Numbered from the stretch's first letter, positions 27,422 to 36,300 are shown. The stretch is DNA of 64,000 bases from Paenibacillus sp. FSL A5-0031 (GCF_001956295.1 NZ_MRTD01000021.1:1-64000), one strand, 5' to 3'. Numbers and translations: made by a program. The notes: generated from the sequence alone by a model not told the origin.

Positions 27422-28336
27422 CTACACTACCGTCGATTCCAATGTTTTTGCTATAGCTTCCTCTAAGGGCGTAGCCTTCAAGCCAAACCTCTCTGAAAAT
27501 AGACTGCTATCAATAATAAAATCATTTTCGAACTGGTACAGCATTTCGATGCTTTCTCTCGCTGCCGGTATAAACAATCCCCCTATTCGAAGCATCGCTT
27601 TCCCCATGGTTTGAATGTTTGCAGGGAATCCAGCAAGTCGATAAGCTGTTTCAATAAATTCTCTTGTTGTAACCGCAGCATCGTTCGGAACATGCCAGGC
27701 GCGGCCATATGCATCTTCATGTTGACTTAACACAACGAGCGCTTTACCAAAATCATCGATAAACGTATACGTATGCTTCTTATCCGGATTCCCCATAACC
27801 GTGCATGCTTTACCTTTCACTATCGGCTTGAACAACCGTGAACCAACAGAAGAATGGTGAACATTCGGTCCAAAAAAATCCGCTCCTCGTCCCATCGTCA
27901 CCTGCAGTATCCCCTCTTGATAGAGCTGCAGCAGACGATTAGACATGTCTGCGCGTACTTTCCCTTTCTTAGTCACGGCTGTGTACGGTAATCCTTCATG
28001 CATGCTCCCATTAACCTGCCCATACATATATACATTTTCGGCAACGACCAGCTTCGCTCCTGCAGCTATAGCTCCCGATATGATATGCTCCTGAAAAGGT
28101 AAAAACAACTCATGCCACTTCTGATATGGCGGCTGCGCACACTGAAAGACAACCTTTGCATGTTTCATTATGGCCTTTGTCTCATCCTCATTCATTACGT
28201 TCGCTTGCTTTACACTCACCGCTGAAGGCACAGTCGCTTTCCCGCTCAAACTAACCATTTTGACAGGTTCTCCAAGAGCAACAAGCTCCCTCATGACGGC
28301 CATACCCAACGGACCCGTTCCGAAAATCACATTCAT
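27422..28336 (-). CDS. NAD(P)-dependent epimerase/reductase (extended SDR-like)
   Basis: Rossmann-fold protein of 304 residues with an N-terminal dinucleotide site (MNVIFGTGPLGMAV) and an extended-SDR pattern: ENVYMYG, then TYTFIDDFGKAL and AWHVPNDAAVT typical of nucleotide-sugar epimerase-like reductases. The classic YxxxK pair is not obvious, so the catalytic type is uncertain. The start at 28336 follows GGGGAGG; a 12-codon upstream extension is rejected. It lies just downstream of a MerR gene, and its promoter has the geometry of a MerR-activated promoter, so it is probably the regulator's target, inducible by a small molecule. Confidence 0.85.
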   Translation of the reverse strand: MNVIFGTGPLGMAVMRELVALGEPVKMVSLSGKATVPSAVSVKQANVMNEDETKAIMKHAKVVFQCAQPPYQKWHELFLPFQEHIISGAIAAGAKLVVAENVYMYGQVNGSMHEGLPYTAVTKKGKVRADMSNRLLQLYQEGILQVTMGRGADFFGPNVHHSSVGSRLFKPIVKGKACTVMGNPDKKHTYTFIDDFGKALVVLSQHEDAYGRAWHVPNDAAVTTREFIETAYRLAGFPANIQTMGKAMLRIGGLFIPAARESIEMLYQFENDFIIDSSLFSERFGLKATPLEEAIAKTLESTVV

Positions 28337-28370
28337 ATTGTTTTTTCCTCCCCATTTGGCGAATAAAAAC

Positions 28371-28401
28371 AATATAAACCCTATAGTAACTATAGGGTCA
28401 A
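28371..28401 (-). promoter_or_regulatory. MerR-type promoter: 19-bp spacer holding a palindrome
   Basis: On the minus strand, TTGACC (28401-28396) and TATATT (28376-28371) are separated by exactly 19 bp, and the spacer holds a perfect palindrome (CCCTATAG, 3-nt centre, CTATAGGG) that shares its first bases with the -35 box. The over-long spacer with a central operator is the signature of promoters activated by MerR-family proteins. It drives the epimerase gene and overlaps the merR stop codon. Confidence 0.85.
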
Positions 28402-29253
28402 CGCTTTTCGAACAGAAACTTGAAGCTCCACAATAAACTCCTCCGGCTTCATCATTTGAGCCATATCAACCAAATACAGCTCAATCGATGGACCCGCTTC
28501 GATGTAGTTATGCTTCTCCATCCACGCGAGCAGCTTGCTGTAAATCCGTTTGCACGATTCGGCGTTCGGAATTCCGCAATAAAGAGCTGTAATATACTCG
28601 CCTTCAGGGATGATTCGGCCATAACCTTTAAGAGCTTGAGCACCAATAGCGTCAGTAGAAATACAAAACTCCAAATCAGAATCCTCTCGATCAAATGTCA
28701 AAATATTTTCATGGTAAATCGTCATCAATTGCTTCGGAATTAATCCGTTTGCTTCCGCCTGCTGAAATAATCGTGTAAACTTCACAACCGATGCTTCCAT
28801 CCCGCACGCTGATCTGCTGCGATCAGATAGGATAAGCCGCTCCGGCAAATGTTTTAATTCCACTAACACATCAAGGTTTTTAAGCTCATCGCCTAAATCC
28901 AGCAAATAATTGATTTGTTCCGATCTCTTTCCTATTAATTGTACAAGCTGCTCTAATTGTTCTATTTCAGTAATCGTGTTTCTTCGTTTTAATTCAAGCT
29001 TCTCTACTAAACTGCTTAAGCTTCCATCTTTTAAAGCAGCTTTTATTTCATCAAGCGAAAATTGCAATGTTTTCATGTCTTGGACGATTTTAATATAAAG
29101 AAGTTCGTAATTGGAGTAATACCGATAACCAGTGGATTTATCCGTATGGCTGGGTATGACCAAGCCGATCTTGTCGTAAAAGCGCAGTGTTTGAACAGCG
29201 ATATTACATATCTTTGCCGCTTGGCCTATAGAGTAGAATTGATCGTTGCTCAT
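28390..29253 (-). CDS. MerR-family regulator with effector-binding C-terminal domain
   Basis: Transcription activator of 287 residues. The N-terminal winged helix is clear (YSIGQAAKICNIAVQTLRFYDKIGL, then YRYYSNYEL), followed by a dimerisation helix (~80-125) and a ~150-residue GyrI/BmrR-like ligand domain ending in YLVDMAQ and FIVELQVSV. This layout is typical of multidrug-sensing MerR proteins. Its stop codon lies inside the promoter of the downstream epimerase, whose spacer holds the likely operator. It begins 5 nt after an APH-like kinase gene, whose last codons supply its AGGGG ribosome site. The inducer is unknown. Confidence 0.92.
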   Translation of the reverse strand: MSNDQFYSIGQAAKICNIAVQTLRFYDKIGLVIPSHTDKSTGYRYYSNYELLYIKIVQDMKTLQFSLDEIKAALKDGSLSSLVEKLELKRRNTITEIEQLEQLVQLIGKRSEQINYLLDLGDELKNLDVLVELKHLPERLILSDRSRSACGMEASVVKFTRLFQQAEANGLIPKQLMTIYHENILTFDREDSDLEFCISTDAIGAQALKGYGRIIPEGEYITALYCGIPNAESCKRIYSKLLAWMEKHNYIEAGPSIELYLVDMAQMMKPEEFIVELQVSVRKALTL

Positions 29254-29258
29254 CGAAT

Positions 29259-30176
29259 CTATTCCCCTTTGAGAGTCTCACCTGTTAATAGATCTATCTG
29301 CTGCAAAATGGGTTCAGCTAATTCAAGTTGTTTCGTCGCAAATTCCAGATCGCCATGCCCTGCGAGAGCAAAATCCAGATTGCCTAAGGTAGACATCAGT
29401 ATGCGTGCAGAAACTGCAAAACCAAAAGTCTTTTTGTCAGAAACAATATCAGAATGATTCAGCATACATGTGAAAGTTGGCTCTTGTGTTCCACCAAATA
29501 AAACAAGATTGCCAACATAGGAGGCCAAATCCCAGTAGTAGGGCATTAATGATATATCCTCAAAATCCATCCATAACCAGCCCTCCGGGCTCGGTATCAG
29601 GTTTCCTGCATGGGCATCTCCATGACTGGGTACTAACAGGCCTAGCTCCTTCCGCATCTGCTTATCCCATTTATGAAACTTCTGCAATAATGCTTGTATT
29701 CGTTCATCGGGGTTTTGTCTTAATCTTTGTGCTGATTGACAAGTGCGCTCCCAAACGCCAAGCATAGGAACATCACCTTCGAAGTCCTTCATTGCCTTAG
29801 AAAGTTTGTTAATAAGATCAACTGCTTCCTTCGGTGATGGAGGTTGCAAGGCTGCAGGAGGGACATAAGCCCACAGTGTCAGCCATGTATCTGCCACGTT
29901 ATGAGGACCCGCATCAACAAGGCTAGTTGGCAGCAGCACAGGGACATTCTTCGAATGAAGGTAACGCGCTACAAGCAGCTCTCGATCCTGTATCTTGTAT
30001 GCATACTCTCCATCTGCTTCAGAGAGAACAATCGCTATTCTTGCCACAATGGGATAAGGAGCTAGATGAATAATTAAATTTCCACCCTCACTAAGCACAT
30101 GAGGCGTAATATCCGTTAAACCCCATTCTTTGGCCATTAATAATAATGATGAGATAAGCTCGTTTTTATTAAGCAT
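29259..30176 (-). CDS. Aminoglycoside phosphotransferase-family kinase
   Basis: Protein-kinase-like phosphotransferase of 305 residues. It has the Brenner motif HGDAHAGN (~205) and the metal-binding Asp in WMDFED (~220), both diagnostic of the APH/choline kinase superfamily. The N-lobe is less conserved but shows VARIA, which may hold the nucleotide site. Members phosphorylate antibiotics, choline, homoserine or sugars; nothing here fixes the substrate. It is directly followed by a MerR regulator (5-nt gap) and then an epimerase, so the three may form a small inducible modification unit. Confidence 0.85.
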   Translation of the reverse strand: MLNKNELISSLLLMAKEWGLTDITPHVLSEGGNLIIHLAPYPIVARIAIVLSEADGEYAYKIQDRELLVARYLHSKNVPVLLPTSLVDAGPHNVADTWLTLWAYVPPAALQPPSPKEAVDLINKLSKAMKDFEGDVPMLGVWERTCQSAQRLRQNPDERIQALLQKFHKWDKQMRKELGLLVPSHGDAHAGNLIPSPEGWLWMDFEDISLMPYYWDLASYVGNLVLFGGTQEPTFTCMLNHSDIVSDKKTFGFAVSARILMSTLGNLDFALAGHGDLEFATKQLELAEPILQQIDLLTGETLKGE

Positions 30177-30392
30177 TGCAGCAGCTCCTTAACAAAGTTA
30201 TACATTTATTTTAGCTTCACTGCTGTCTCGCTCAAAGGTAAAAAACGTTTCATAGTCAACTCTAGGCAAAAACTGCCCAAACTATTTCTCAACGCTTCAA
30301 ATTTATCTCATACTTCGATTAATGACATGGCTTTATGCCATTATTCAAATCAAGGCTTTTAAGATCGGGCACATCGACTTAAAAAACAATGC

Positions 30393-30782
30393 TCAGCCGC
30401 CAAAAGCAATACGATAACCGTTATTGTCGACAATGGTAAGCTCACTCCATCCATCTGACCAATGCGGTCCTTGCACAATCTTCACTTCTTTTGAAATAAA
30501 CAACTTATGTAACTGTCTTAATCCCTCTGGATTCGTGTAGCAGAAAGCATCAAAATAAAGTCCGCCTTCTACTGACGAATTGGGCCGAATATCACTTTTC
30601 AATTTAGCTTCGTGTAGAATAAAGGTCACATCTCCGTAGTTCATATGGATGTGTCCGCCGATATTTTCTGAAGTAAATCCTATTTCTTCATAAAAATGAA
30701 CGGAATCTTGTAAATCGGCTACTAAAAAAACCAATGATGGTCCTTTCAAATGAACCAAGTTTACACTATTATTTTCCACCAA
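30393..30782 (-). CDS. VOC (glyoxalase/bleomycin-resistance fold) family protein
   Basis: Single-domain protein of about 129 residues with the paired beta-alpha-beta-beta-beta pattern of the vicinal oxygen chelate superfamily: LVFLVADLQDSVHFYEEIGF at the start and IVDNNGYRIAFGG at the end. Members include antibiotic-binding proteins and dioxygenase-like enzymes. Possible metal ligands include His in HIHMNYG. The start is unsure: TTG at 30782 lies 6 nt after AGGAG, GTG at 30779 is 9 nt after, and TTG at 30788 abuts it. It follows the NUDIX gene by about 60 bp and may be read with it. Confidence 0.82.
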   Translation of the reverse strand: MVENNSVNLVHLKGPSLVFLVADLQDSVHFYEEIGFTSENIGGHIHMNYGDVTFILHEAKLKSDIRPNSSVEGGLYFDAFCYTNPEGLRQLHKLFISKEVKIVQGPHWSDGWSELTIVDNNGYRIAFGG

Positions 30783-30842
30783 TAACAACTCCTAAAATTT
30801 ATAATTTATTCTAACTATTTCAACAAAAAGAAAGTTCAATCA

Positions 30843-31307
30843 TCAACCTCGCAAAATATCCGTTTTATGATTTAATAGATCACTAAACAGCTGCTTCTGC
30901 ACGCTGCTAATACATTCAATATCGATATCCTCCAACTTCGTAAAAACCAACTGCAGCGACTCATTATTGCTATCCGTATGCAGTACATTCTTACCATCCT
31001 CAGCTAATTTACCTGTTAAATCTACCGCCACGTTGAAGATAAACATGACGAATACAACTTCATTGCCATCAGGATATTGATACTGCATATTGGGACCAGT
31101 ATAAATGGAATACAAATCATATTCTGTTACATGCAGACCTGTTTCCTCCAGCACCTCTCTTATCATCGTTTCTTCAATTTTTTCTCCCGCTTCCATTCCG
31201 CCGCCAGGCAGACCCCAATCTCCGTAGTCTGATCTTCTCTGTAACAATATTCTTCCAGCTTCATCTTTAATAATGGCTCCGCCAGTAACGATAATTCTCT
31301 TATTCAT
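30843..31307 (-). CDS. NUDIX hydrolase
   Basis: Nucleoside-diphosphate-linked-moiety hydrolase of 154 residues. The Nudix box is complete (GGMEAGEKIEETMIREVLEETGL, about residues 36-58), with the REVLEE core that binds Mg2+. The N-terminus (RIIVTGGAIIKDEAGRILLQRR) is typical of MutT/ADP-ribose-type members. It begins 4 nt after the methionyl-tRNA synthetase stop, so the two are co-transcribed and should both respond to the T-box leader. The substrate is unknown. Confidence 0.92.
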   Translation of the reverse strand: MNKRIIVTGGAIIKDEAGRILLQRRSDYGDWGLPGGGMEAGEKIEETMIREVLEETGLHVTEYDLYSIYTGPNMQYQYPDGNEVVFVMFIFNVAVDLTGKLAEDGKNVLHTDSNNESLQLVFTKLEDIDIECISSVQKQLFSDLLNHKTDILRG

Positions 31308-31311
31308 AGGC

Positions 31312-32961
31312 TCACTCCCTTTTGGATTGAATCTTTAGCGCATTTGTTTCTTCCTCAATGCAACCAACGTCAATACGCTCAAACAACAGCTCTAAACCTT
31401 GAATTTTTTGATTAGCAGCTACAGTAATGAACTCCCAGCTAGGCTCAGGAAGAGTTAGAAACCTTCTTATTTTCTCGCATGAGAAAGGAATAAACGGGGT
31501 CAACAATTGAGAAAGATTCGCTATAATTTGCACGCAAGTGTTTATTGAATAAGCACAAGCCTCTCGATTTTCTTTAATCTGAATCCATGGCTTTTGTTCA
31601 TCAAAATACTTGTTTGCTCTGCGAATAGTAGCAAAAATTAACTCAATCGCTTCCTTTAGTCGCCCATCTTCAATGCATGCACCTGACTCGACATATAAAG
31701 AAGCAATGGCTTTCATCCATTCCGCGTTCTGCTTGCTTTCAGGAACGTTTCCTTCAAAAGATTTATTTACAAACGCTAGCGTACGATTGACTAGATTGCC
31801 AAATGCGCCGAGCAACTCTCCGTTGTGACTATAAATAAATTCTCGCCATGAAAAATCAGTATCCCGCTTCTCAGGACCGTTTGCGATCAGAAAATAACGA
31901 ATAGAGTCTGGTTCATAACGCTTCAAAATGTCCGGCACCCAAACCGCCCAATTATTGCTTGTCGAAAACTTTTTCCCTTCCAGCGTCATGTATTCACAAG
32001 AGATGATTCGATCAGGCAAATGATAATCCTCAGCGCCTAGAAGTACAGCCGGCCATATCAGTGTATGAAAAGGGATATTGTCTTTGCCGTGTACATAATA
32101 AGCGGTTATTTCCTCTTTTCCGTCCTTCCAGAAGGACTCCCAGCTGCCGCCTGTTTCAGCAGCCCACTGCTTGCTTGCCGATAAATATCCGCTCACTGCT
32201 TCAATCCAGACGTAAATTTTTTTATCTTCGAACCCTGCAACCGGAACCTCCACGCCCCAATCTAAGTCCCTTGTCGCCGCTCGATCTTGAAGCCCCTCTG
32301 CAAGATATCTTTGCGTTAATTGTACTGCATTTTCTTTCCAACCTTTTGTTTTATTTGCATACTTAGTCAATTCAGCTTGGAAGGAAGAGAGTGCAAGATA
32401 ATAATGTTCCGTTGGCCGCTCAATTGGAGGATTCCCGCAAATCTTGCATGTCTTGTCTGTCAGGTCGGCTGGGTCAAGCAAGGTTGAACAAAAATCACAT
32501 TGATCGCCTCTCGCACGGTTGCTGCAAACAGGGCAAATCCCTTCAACATAGCGATCCGGTAAAAATCGTTGGTCTGTTTCACAATACGTTTGTTGGATTG
32601 TTTTTTTATATAAATGTCCTTTTTCTAAAAGTGTCAAAAATAACTGTTGAACGACTTGGTGATGAAATGGCTGGTCTGTTCGAGTATACAAATCATACGT
32701 AAACCCAAGCTGTTTAAAGCATTCGGCAAATTCCTGATGAAATCGATCTGCAATATCTCCCGGAGAAACACCTTCTTGAATTGCTTGCACGGCAACAGGT
32801 GTACCGTGGCAGTCACTTCCAGATACGTACAATACCTTATTTCCTTTTGCGCGGTAATAACGTGCCAACACATCCCCTGGCAATACACTCGCCAATCTTC
32901 CCAAATGCAATGAACCGTTCGCATAGGGCCAAGCACCGCCAATAAACACATTTGTCATCAT
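31312..32961 (-). CDS. metG: Methionyl-tRNA synthetase, short auxiliary form
   Basis: Class I aminoacyl-tRNA synthetase charging tRNA-Met; 549 residues from the chosen start. It has the HIGH-type motif GSLHLGR (~15), a Cys-rich zinc knuckle (CPVCSNRARGDQC, CKICGNPP), KFSTS as the KMSKS loop, and an anticodon-binding helical domain. It ends without the C-terminal tRNA-binding (EMAP/OB) domain that lengthens the common Bacillus enzyme to about 650 residues. It is therefore probably a second MetRS. The start at 32961 follows AAAGGAGG; ATG at 32958 is equivalent. It is controlled by a T-box leader and followed by a NUDIX gene. In other Firmicutes a divergent second MetRS gives resistance to MetRS inhibitors; that role here is inference. 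Confidence 0.93.
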   Translation of the reverse strand: MMTNVFIGGAWPYANGSLHLGRLASVLPGDVLARYYRAKGNKVLYVSGSDCHGTPVAVQAIQEGVSPGDIADRFHQEFAECFKQLGFTYDLYTRTDQPFHHQVVQQLFLTLLEKGHLYKKTIQQTYCETDQRFLPDRYVEGICPVCSNRARGDQCDFCSTLLDPADLTDKTCKICGNPPIERPTEHYYLALSSFQAELTKYANKTKGWKENAVQLTQRYLAEGLQDRAATRDLDWGVEVPVAGFEDKKIYVWIEAVSGYLSASKQWAAETGGSWESFWKDGKEEITAYYVHGKDNIPFHTLIWPAVLLGAEDYHLPDRIISCEYMTLEGKKFSTSNNWAVWVPDILKRYEPDSIRYFLIANGPEKRDTDFSWREFIYSHNGELLGAFGNLVNRTLAFVNKSFEGNVPESKQNAEWMKAIASLYVESGACIEDGRLKEAIELIFATIRRANKYFDEQKPWIQIKENREACAYSINTCVQIIANLSQLLTPFIPFSCEKIRRFLTLPEPSWEFITVAANQKIQGLELLFERIDVGCIEEETNALKIQSKRE

Positions 32962-32974
32962 AATTCCTCCTTTT

Positions 32975-33275
32975 TTTGACAAACAAAAAAGCCCTCATCC
33001 CAAAGGGACGAGAGCTGTGCTCACGCGGTACCACCCAATTTTATTAATGCCTTGCGACATTAACCTCTTCAGGTACGATGCTTATGCATGTATACCCTAG
33101 CACAGTAACGGGTGCGGGTTCCGGCGCAGCCTACAACCATATGAGGTTTCGATGCGCAGCTCAGAGACCATATTCCCAAAGTTATTCTTTACCCCTTTTC
33201 AGCAACCGGGGCTCTCTGTAAAAAGACATCGCCTTGGTACTCTTTCTCATCGCAGCTTTTGTTAGAATATTCAAT
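32975..33275 (-). ncRNA. T-box riboswitch leader of metG
   Basis: A leader of about 300 nt immediately upstream of metG. It has the conserved T-box sequence GGGTGGTACCGCG (33036-33024) and, 3' to it, a terminator hairpin (32991-33015: GCCCTCATCCC / GGGACGAGAGC on the plus strand) followed on the minus strand by a T-run. Stem-rich sequence precedes it, including AATATGGTCTCTGAGC, where ATG is a plausible Met specifier. Uncharged tRNA-Met should stabilise the antiterminator and allow transcription. The specifier assignment is by eye and tentative; the T-box identity is firm. Confidence 0.92.
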
Positions 33276-33317
33276 TTATTGGAATTATACTCAAAATGTT
33301 TTTTTAAGTCAAGATGA

Positions 33318-33437
33318 TTATATTACTGCCCACATCTCCTTATTCCTACCTCGCTTTATTGTATTATAACTATCGGAAAATGCCTCCAGATTTCCTCCTA
33401 ATACCTGCTCAATCCGACGATTGATTTCTGCTGTCAA
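33318..33437 (-). pseudogene. Short ORF resembling the N-terminus of an ECF-type sigma factor
   Basis: A 39-codon frame (TTG start, MTAEINRRIEQVLGGNLEAF...) with a well-placed AGGTGAG site 6 nt upstream. The first 25 residues recall the start of sigma-70/ECF proteins (helix, then V..G..EAF), but the frame ends in TAA where the family would continue for 150 more residues. It looks like a truncated remnant. It could also be a genuine small protein or chance. Confidence 0.35.
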
Positions 33438-33596
33438 AAAGAACTCACCTCACATTGTGTAATATATGATATTGGTCGCTAAACTCCGTTCGTTCGGTAA
33501 GTTTATATTTTTTTATTCCTGTATGTATGAAAAAAGGACGCCGCTTGGCATCCTCTCTGAATGTACGCTAAAGCGCATAGCTATGCTGTCACAACA
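33438..33596. other. Intergenic, no gene seen
   Basis: With the remnant ORF next to it, this completes the ~300-bp gap between the T-box leader and the hydrolase gene. I see a short hairpin (GGACGCCGCTTGGCATCC, near 33,536) that might end transcription of the hydrolase gene, but nothing coding. Confidence 0.4.
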
Positions 33597-35060
33597 CTAA
33601 ACCTGTACACCAATTAATTCGTACGCATCAAAACCAAATGACACATTATGAGTACATTTAAGTTCTATTTTATGATCATAAAAGCAAACGGAATAGGTTA
33701 TCACATACGGAGTTTCTATGTAGATCAATGTAAGAGATAGTTGATTGCAGTCTATCCAACAAGCCTGAGTAACCACCTCCTGATCATGTGTTTCCAAATC
33801 TTTCACAAAATGATCGATTGAATGGTTTATGGTGCTGAAGTTAAAAGGATACGTCTTCACACTCTGTTCGCCAAAAAATAACTTAAACTGAAATTCGTTC
33901 CCGCTTGCTGCAAAATGAAGCTCAGTGAGTCCTTGTTTATTAGCCCTGAATGAAAAACGAAGATCATCTAAGCGAATAGGGCTAGGCTCACTTAATGCTG
34001 GTATGAACGGATTAGCCACTTTCAAGAGATGCTGATCTAAATCTGTTTTTTGTTCACCATCTTCAAAGTGGATATCCATGTCTATTTGCATGAGAATATG
34101 TTCATACACTAAATCTAGCATGGTTTGAAGCTGTTTCATGGAAGAGAAGCTCGATGTTGCCGCAATGACAACCTGATGTTTGGGCGACACAAAACATAAC
34201 TGCCCATACCCGCCATTTCCCATATAACAGCCATCACGACATAGAAAAAATTGATACCCATAACCTTGGGAAAAATCGATGCGCTCTTCGTCTCGCGATG
34301 TATCGCTTTGCAGGCTGGTGGCGAGTGAAATGTATTTCTCTGAAACGATTCGCTGGCCATTAAATATGCCTTTGTCTAGCAGCATTTGCCCAAACTTAGC
34401 TATCCCTTCAGTAGGAATACTTAGTCCCATTCCCCCAGCAACGACGCCAAGCGGACAGGTTTCCCAAGAAGCGGATGATATGCCTAGAGGCATAAACAAA
34501 CGAGGCATTAAATATTCGGTTAACTTTTGACCTGTTACTCTCTCAAGGATAGCAGACAACATATAGGTAGAATGTGTACTGTAACGGTAATAGGTTCCTG
34601 GCTTATGCTCTACTTCCATTGCTAAATAGGCTTTAACCCAGTCCGTTTGCTCCGCAACGCTTCCGTAAATATTGTAATTATGGCCGGCATTCATCGATAG
34701 CAGATGGTGAATAGTCATTTCAGCCAAGTTGTCCGAAATCACGGGAGGCAGATTATCAGGAAAAAAAGAGATAACCTTGTCCCTTAAATCCAACAGGCCC
34801 TCGTCACAAGCAATGCCTATTGCGAGAGATGTGAAGCTTTTGCTAAGTGAGAATAACAGCTGCGGCGTGCCTGGACGATAAGGATCACGATAAAACTTGG
34901 AAGTAGCCTTGCCGCTTTGCATCAAGATAAAGCTGTTCAACTTCAAGTTTAATTGCTTGATTTGAGTGAAAAACGCAAGCAACGACTTCGATGATAAACC
35001 ATGGTTTTCTGGTCGATCCATTTCCATAACGCTTATCAAGCCTTCAACATCGTTAATCAT
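33597..35060 (-). CDS. Beta-lactamase-fold serine hydrolase (class C/esterase-like)
   Basis: Serine hydrolase of about 487 residues. It has the SxxK nucleophile in FSLSKSF (~75), a Tyr-based second motif (YYRYSTHS, ~155) and a third element around GGYGQL. This places it with penicillin-binding-protein-like esterases and D-aminopeptidases of the beta-lactamase family; resistance activity is not implied. The last ~130 residues form a separate beta-rich domain, common in this group. No signal peptide is visible. ATG at 35060 (MINDVEG) is preferred over an upstream TTG at 35090. It follows a GNAT gene by about 40 nt. Confidence 0.87.
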   Translation of the reverse strand: MINDVEGLISVMEMDRPENHGLSSKSLLAFFTQIKQLNLKLNSFILMQSGKATSKFYRDPYRPGTPQLLFSLSKSFTSLAIGIACDEGLLDLRDKVISFFPDNLPPVISDNLAEMTIHHLLSMNAGHNYNIYGSVAEQTDWVKAYLAMEVEHKPGTYYRYSTHSTYMLSAILERVTGQKLTEYLMPRLFMPLGISSASWETCPLGVVAGGMGLSIPTEGIAKFGQMLLDKGIFNGQRIVSEKYISLATSLQSDTSRDEERIDFSQGYGYQFFLCRDGCYMGNGGYGQLCFVSPKHQVVIAATSSFSSMKQLQTMLDLVYEHILMQIDMDIHFEDGEQKTDLDQHLLKVANPFIPALSEPSPIRLDDLRFSFRANKQGLTELHFAASGNEFQFKLFFGEQSVKTYPFNFSTINHSIDHFVKDLETHDQEVVTQACWIDCNQLSLTLIYIETPYVITYSVCFYDHKIELKCTHNVSFGFDAYELIGVQV

Positions 35061-35098
35061 GAATGCAATCACCCACTTTTTTATACTCAACGAATCTA

Positions 35099-35572
35099 CT
35101 AGCTCAATTGTTTAATAAACGTGACTCTATCGTAACCACTGCTGAAATAGTCCTTTTCATACAGGCTGACCTCAAAACCGATCCGTTGATAAAAGGTTAT
35201 CGTATCTTCATTCCCCGGATGCCCTAAAGTATAAAGAATAATTTCCTTCTCTTTCAGCTCGTTTACTTTATTGCAGATGGTAGAAAGCAAAGCTTTGCCA
35301 ACGCCTGCTCGTTGAAAATCCTTTTTCACGACTACGCCTACGATTTCATAAAGGCCTACTTCATTATTAAATAGGTATCCTGCATGACCCATAATTTGAT
35401 TGTCATCGTTATAGGCTACATAATATTGGCTTTTACCCGCTGGAGCTTTGGCGAAGTCCGCCCACCGAGGCGGATATCTTTCAATAACGAAATCTGGGAA
35501 TTGCAGCGGATGCTCCGATAATATATTTATTACATCCTGCCTGTCGTTTTGCTCGAACAATCGAATATTCAT
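35099..35572 (-). CDS. GNAT N-acetyltransferase
   Basis: Acetyl-CoA-dependent acetyltransferase of 157 residues. The acetyl-CoA pyrophosphate loop is clear (VKKDFQRAGVGKAL, ~88-101), preceded by a beta strand (VGVVV) and followed by a typical C-terminal FYQRIGFE. The sequence resembles RimI/YhbS-like members with broad substrates. The start at 35572 follows GGAGG by 9 nt. It lies 13 nt after another GNAT gene and just before the beta-lactamase-fold gene, so the three are probably co-transcribed. The acceptor is unknown. Confidence 0.9.
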   Translation of the reverse strand: MNIRLFEQNDRQDVINILSEHPLQFPDFVIERYPPRWADFAKAPAGKSQYYVAYNDDNQIMGHAGYLFNNEVGLYEIVGVVVKKDFQRAGVGKALLSTICNKVNELKEKEIILYTLGHPGNEDTITFYQRIGFEVSLYEKDYFSSGYDRVTFIKQLS

Positions 35573-35585
35573 ATTGTTAAACCTC

Positions 35586-36170
35586 CTAAACAGAACGATC
35601 TTTTTTCTGCTGTTCTACAAATTCATCCTTCGTTAGTCCAAATAATATTAGATCTTTATACTCACCATTAGTGTAAATAACCTTCCTGCGCACACCCTCT
35701 TGCTGGCAGCCCAGCTTGATCATCATGTTTGTTGAGCCTACGTTGCCTGCCAGTACATAGTCATTAAACTTATTGAGCCGTCTTTCCATAAAAGCATACT
35801 TTAAGAGAATTCTCATCGCTCTAGTCCCGTATCCCTTGCCTCGGTGATCTCTATCGATCTGTATGCCAATGCTAAACGTGCCATTTTTCTCATCGATACT
35901 ATTTAGATTAACGCCTCCAATATTTTCAGCGTTTCTATTTTCAATCGCAAACATGATGCGCCTGTTATCCGAAGAGAAATCAGCATAAGTTTCAACGAAA
36001 TTTTTAGCCTCGGCAATCGTAGGCGGCAGCTCAACCGTGCACTCTAATAAGCGCCGAGCTGGCGTATCAAAGCGGTTGTAGTAATGCCCTTCCCAGTCAG
36101 CGTCTTGAATCGCTCGTAATCTGATCTCCTCATCCTGCCAAAAATATTGACTATAATCTATTTCTCTCAT
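35586..36170 (-). CDS. GNAT N-acetyltransferase (RimJ/RimL-like)
   Basis: Acetyltransferase of about 194 residues with the acetyl-CoA motif IDRDHRGKGYGTRAM (~120) and an NVGSTNMMIKLGCQQEG block that is characteristic of RimJ/RimL-type enzymes (usually N..S...y.k.GF..eG). The start at 36170 (MREIDYS) follows GGGAGG; a 5-codon extension to 36185 is less likely. First gene of a small cluster with a second GNAT and a hydrolase. Substrate unknown. Confidence 0.9.
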   Translation of the reverse strand: MREIDYSQYFWQDEEIRLRAIQDADWEGHYYNRFDTPARRLLECTVELPPTIAEAKNFVETYADFSSDNRRIMFAIENRNAENIGGVNLNSIDEKNGTFSIGIQIDRDHRGKGYGTRAMRILLKYAFMERRLNKFNDYVLAGNVGSTNMMIKLGCQQEGVRRKVIYTNGEYKDLILFGLTKDEFVEQQKKDRSV

Positions 36171-36264
36171 GTGATCCTCCCACAATCAATAATCGTATTA
36201 AGCGCTATTATACATAAAATTAATATAAAAAAGGCAATTATTTGTAATGTCCTATCAAAATAAT

Positions 36265-36300
36265 GAGCCCTCAGGTCATTCAACCTGAGAGCTCCTTTTT
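36265..36300. terminator. Bidirectional hairpin after the BceAB-like operon
   Basis: GAGCCCTCAGGT and ACCTGAGAGCTC form a 12-bp stem with one mismatch; TTTTTT follows on the plus strand and an AT-rich run on the minus strand. It lies just after the permease stop. Confidence 0.75.
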
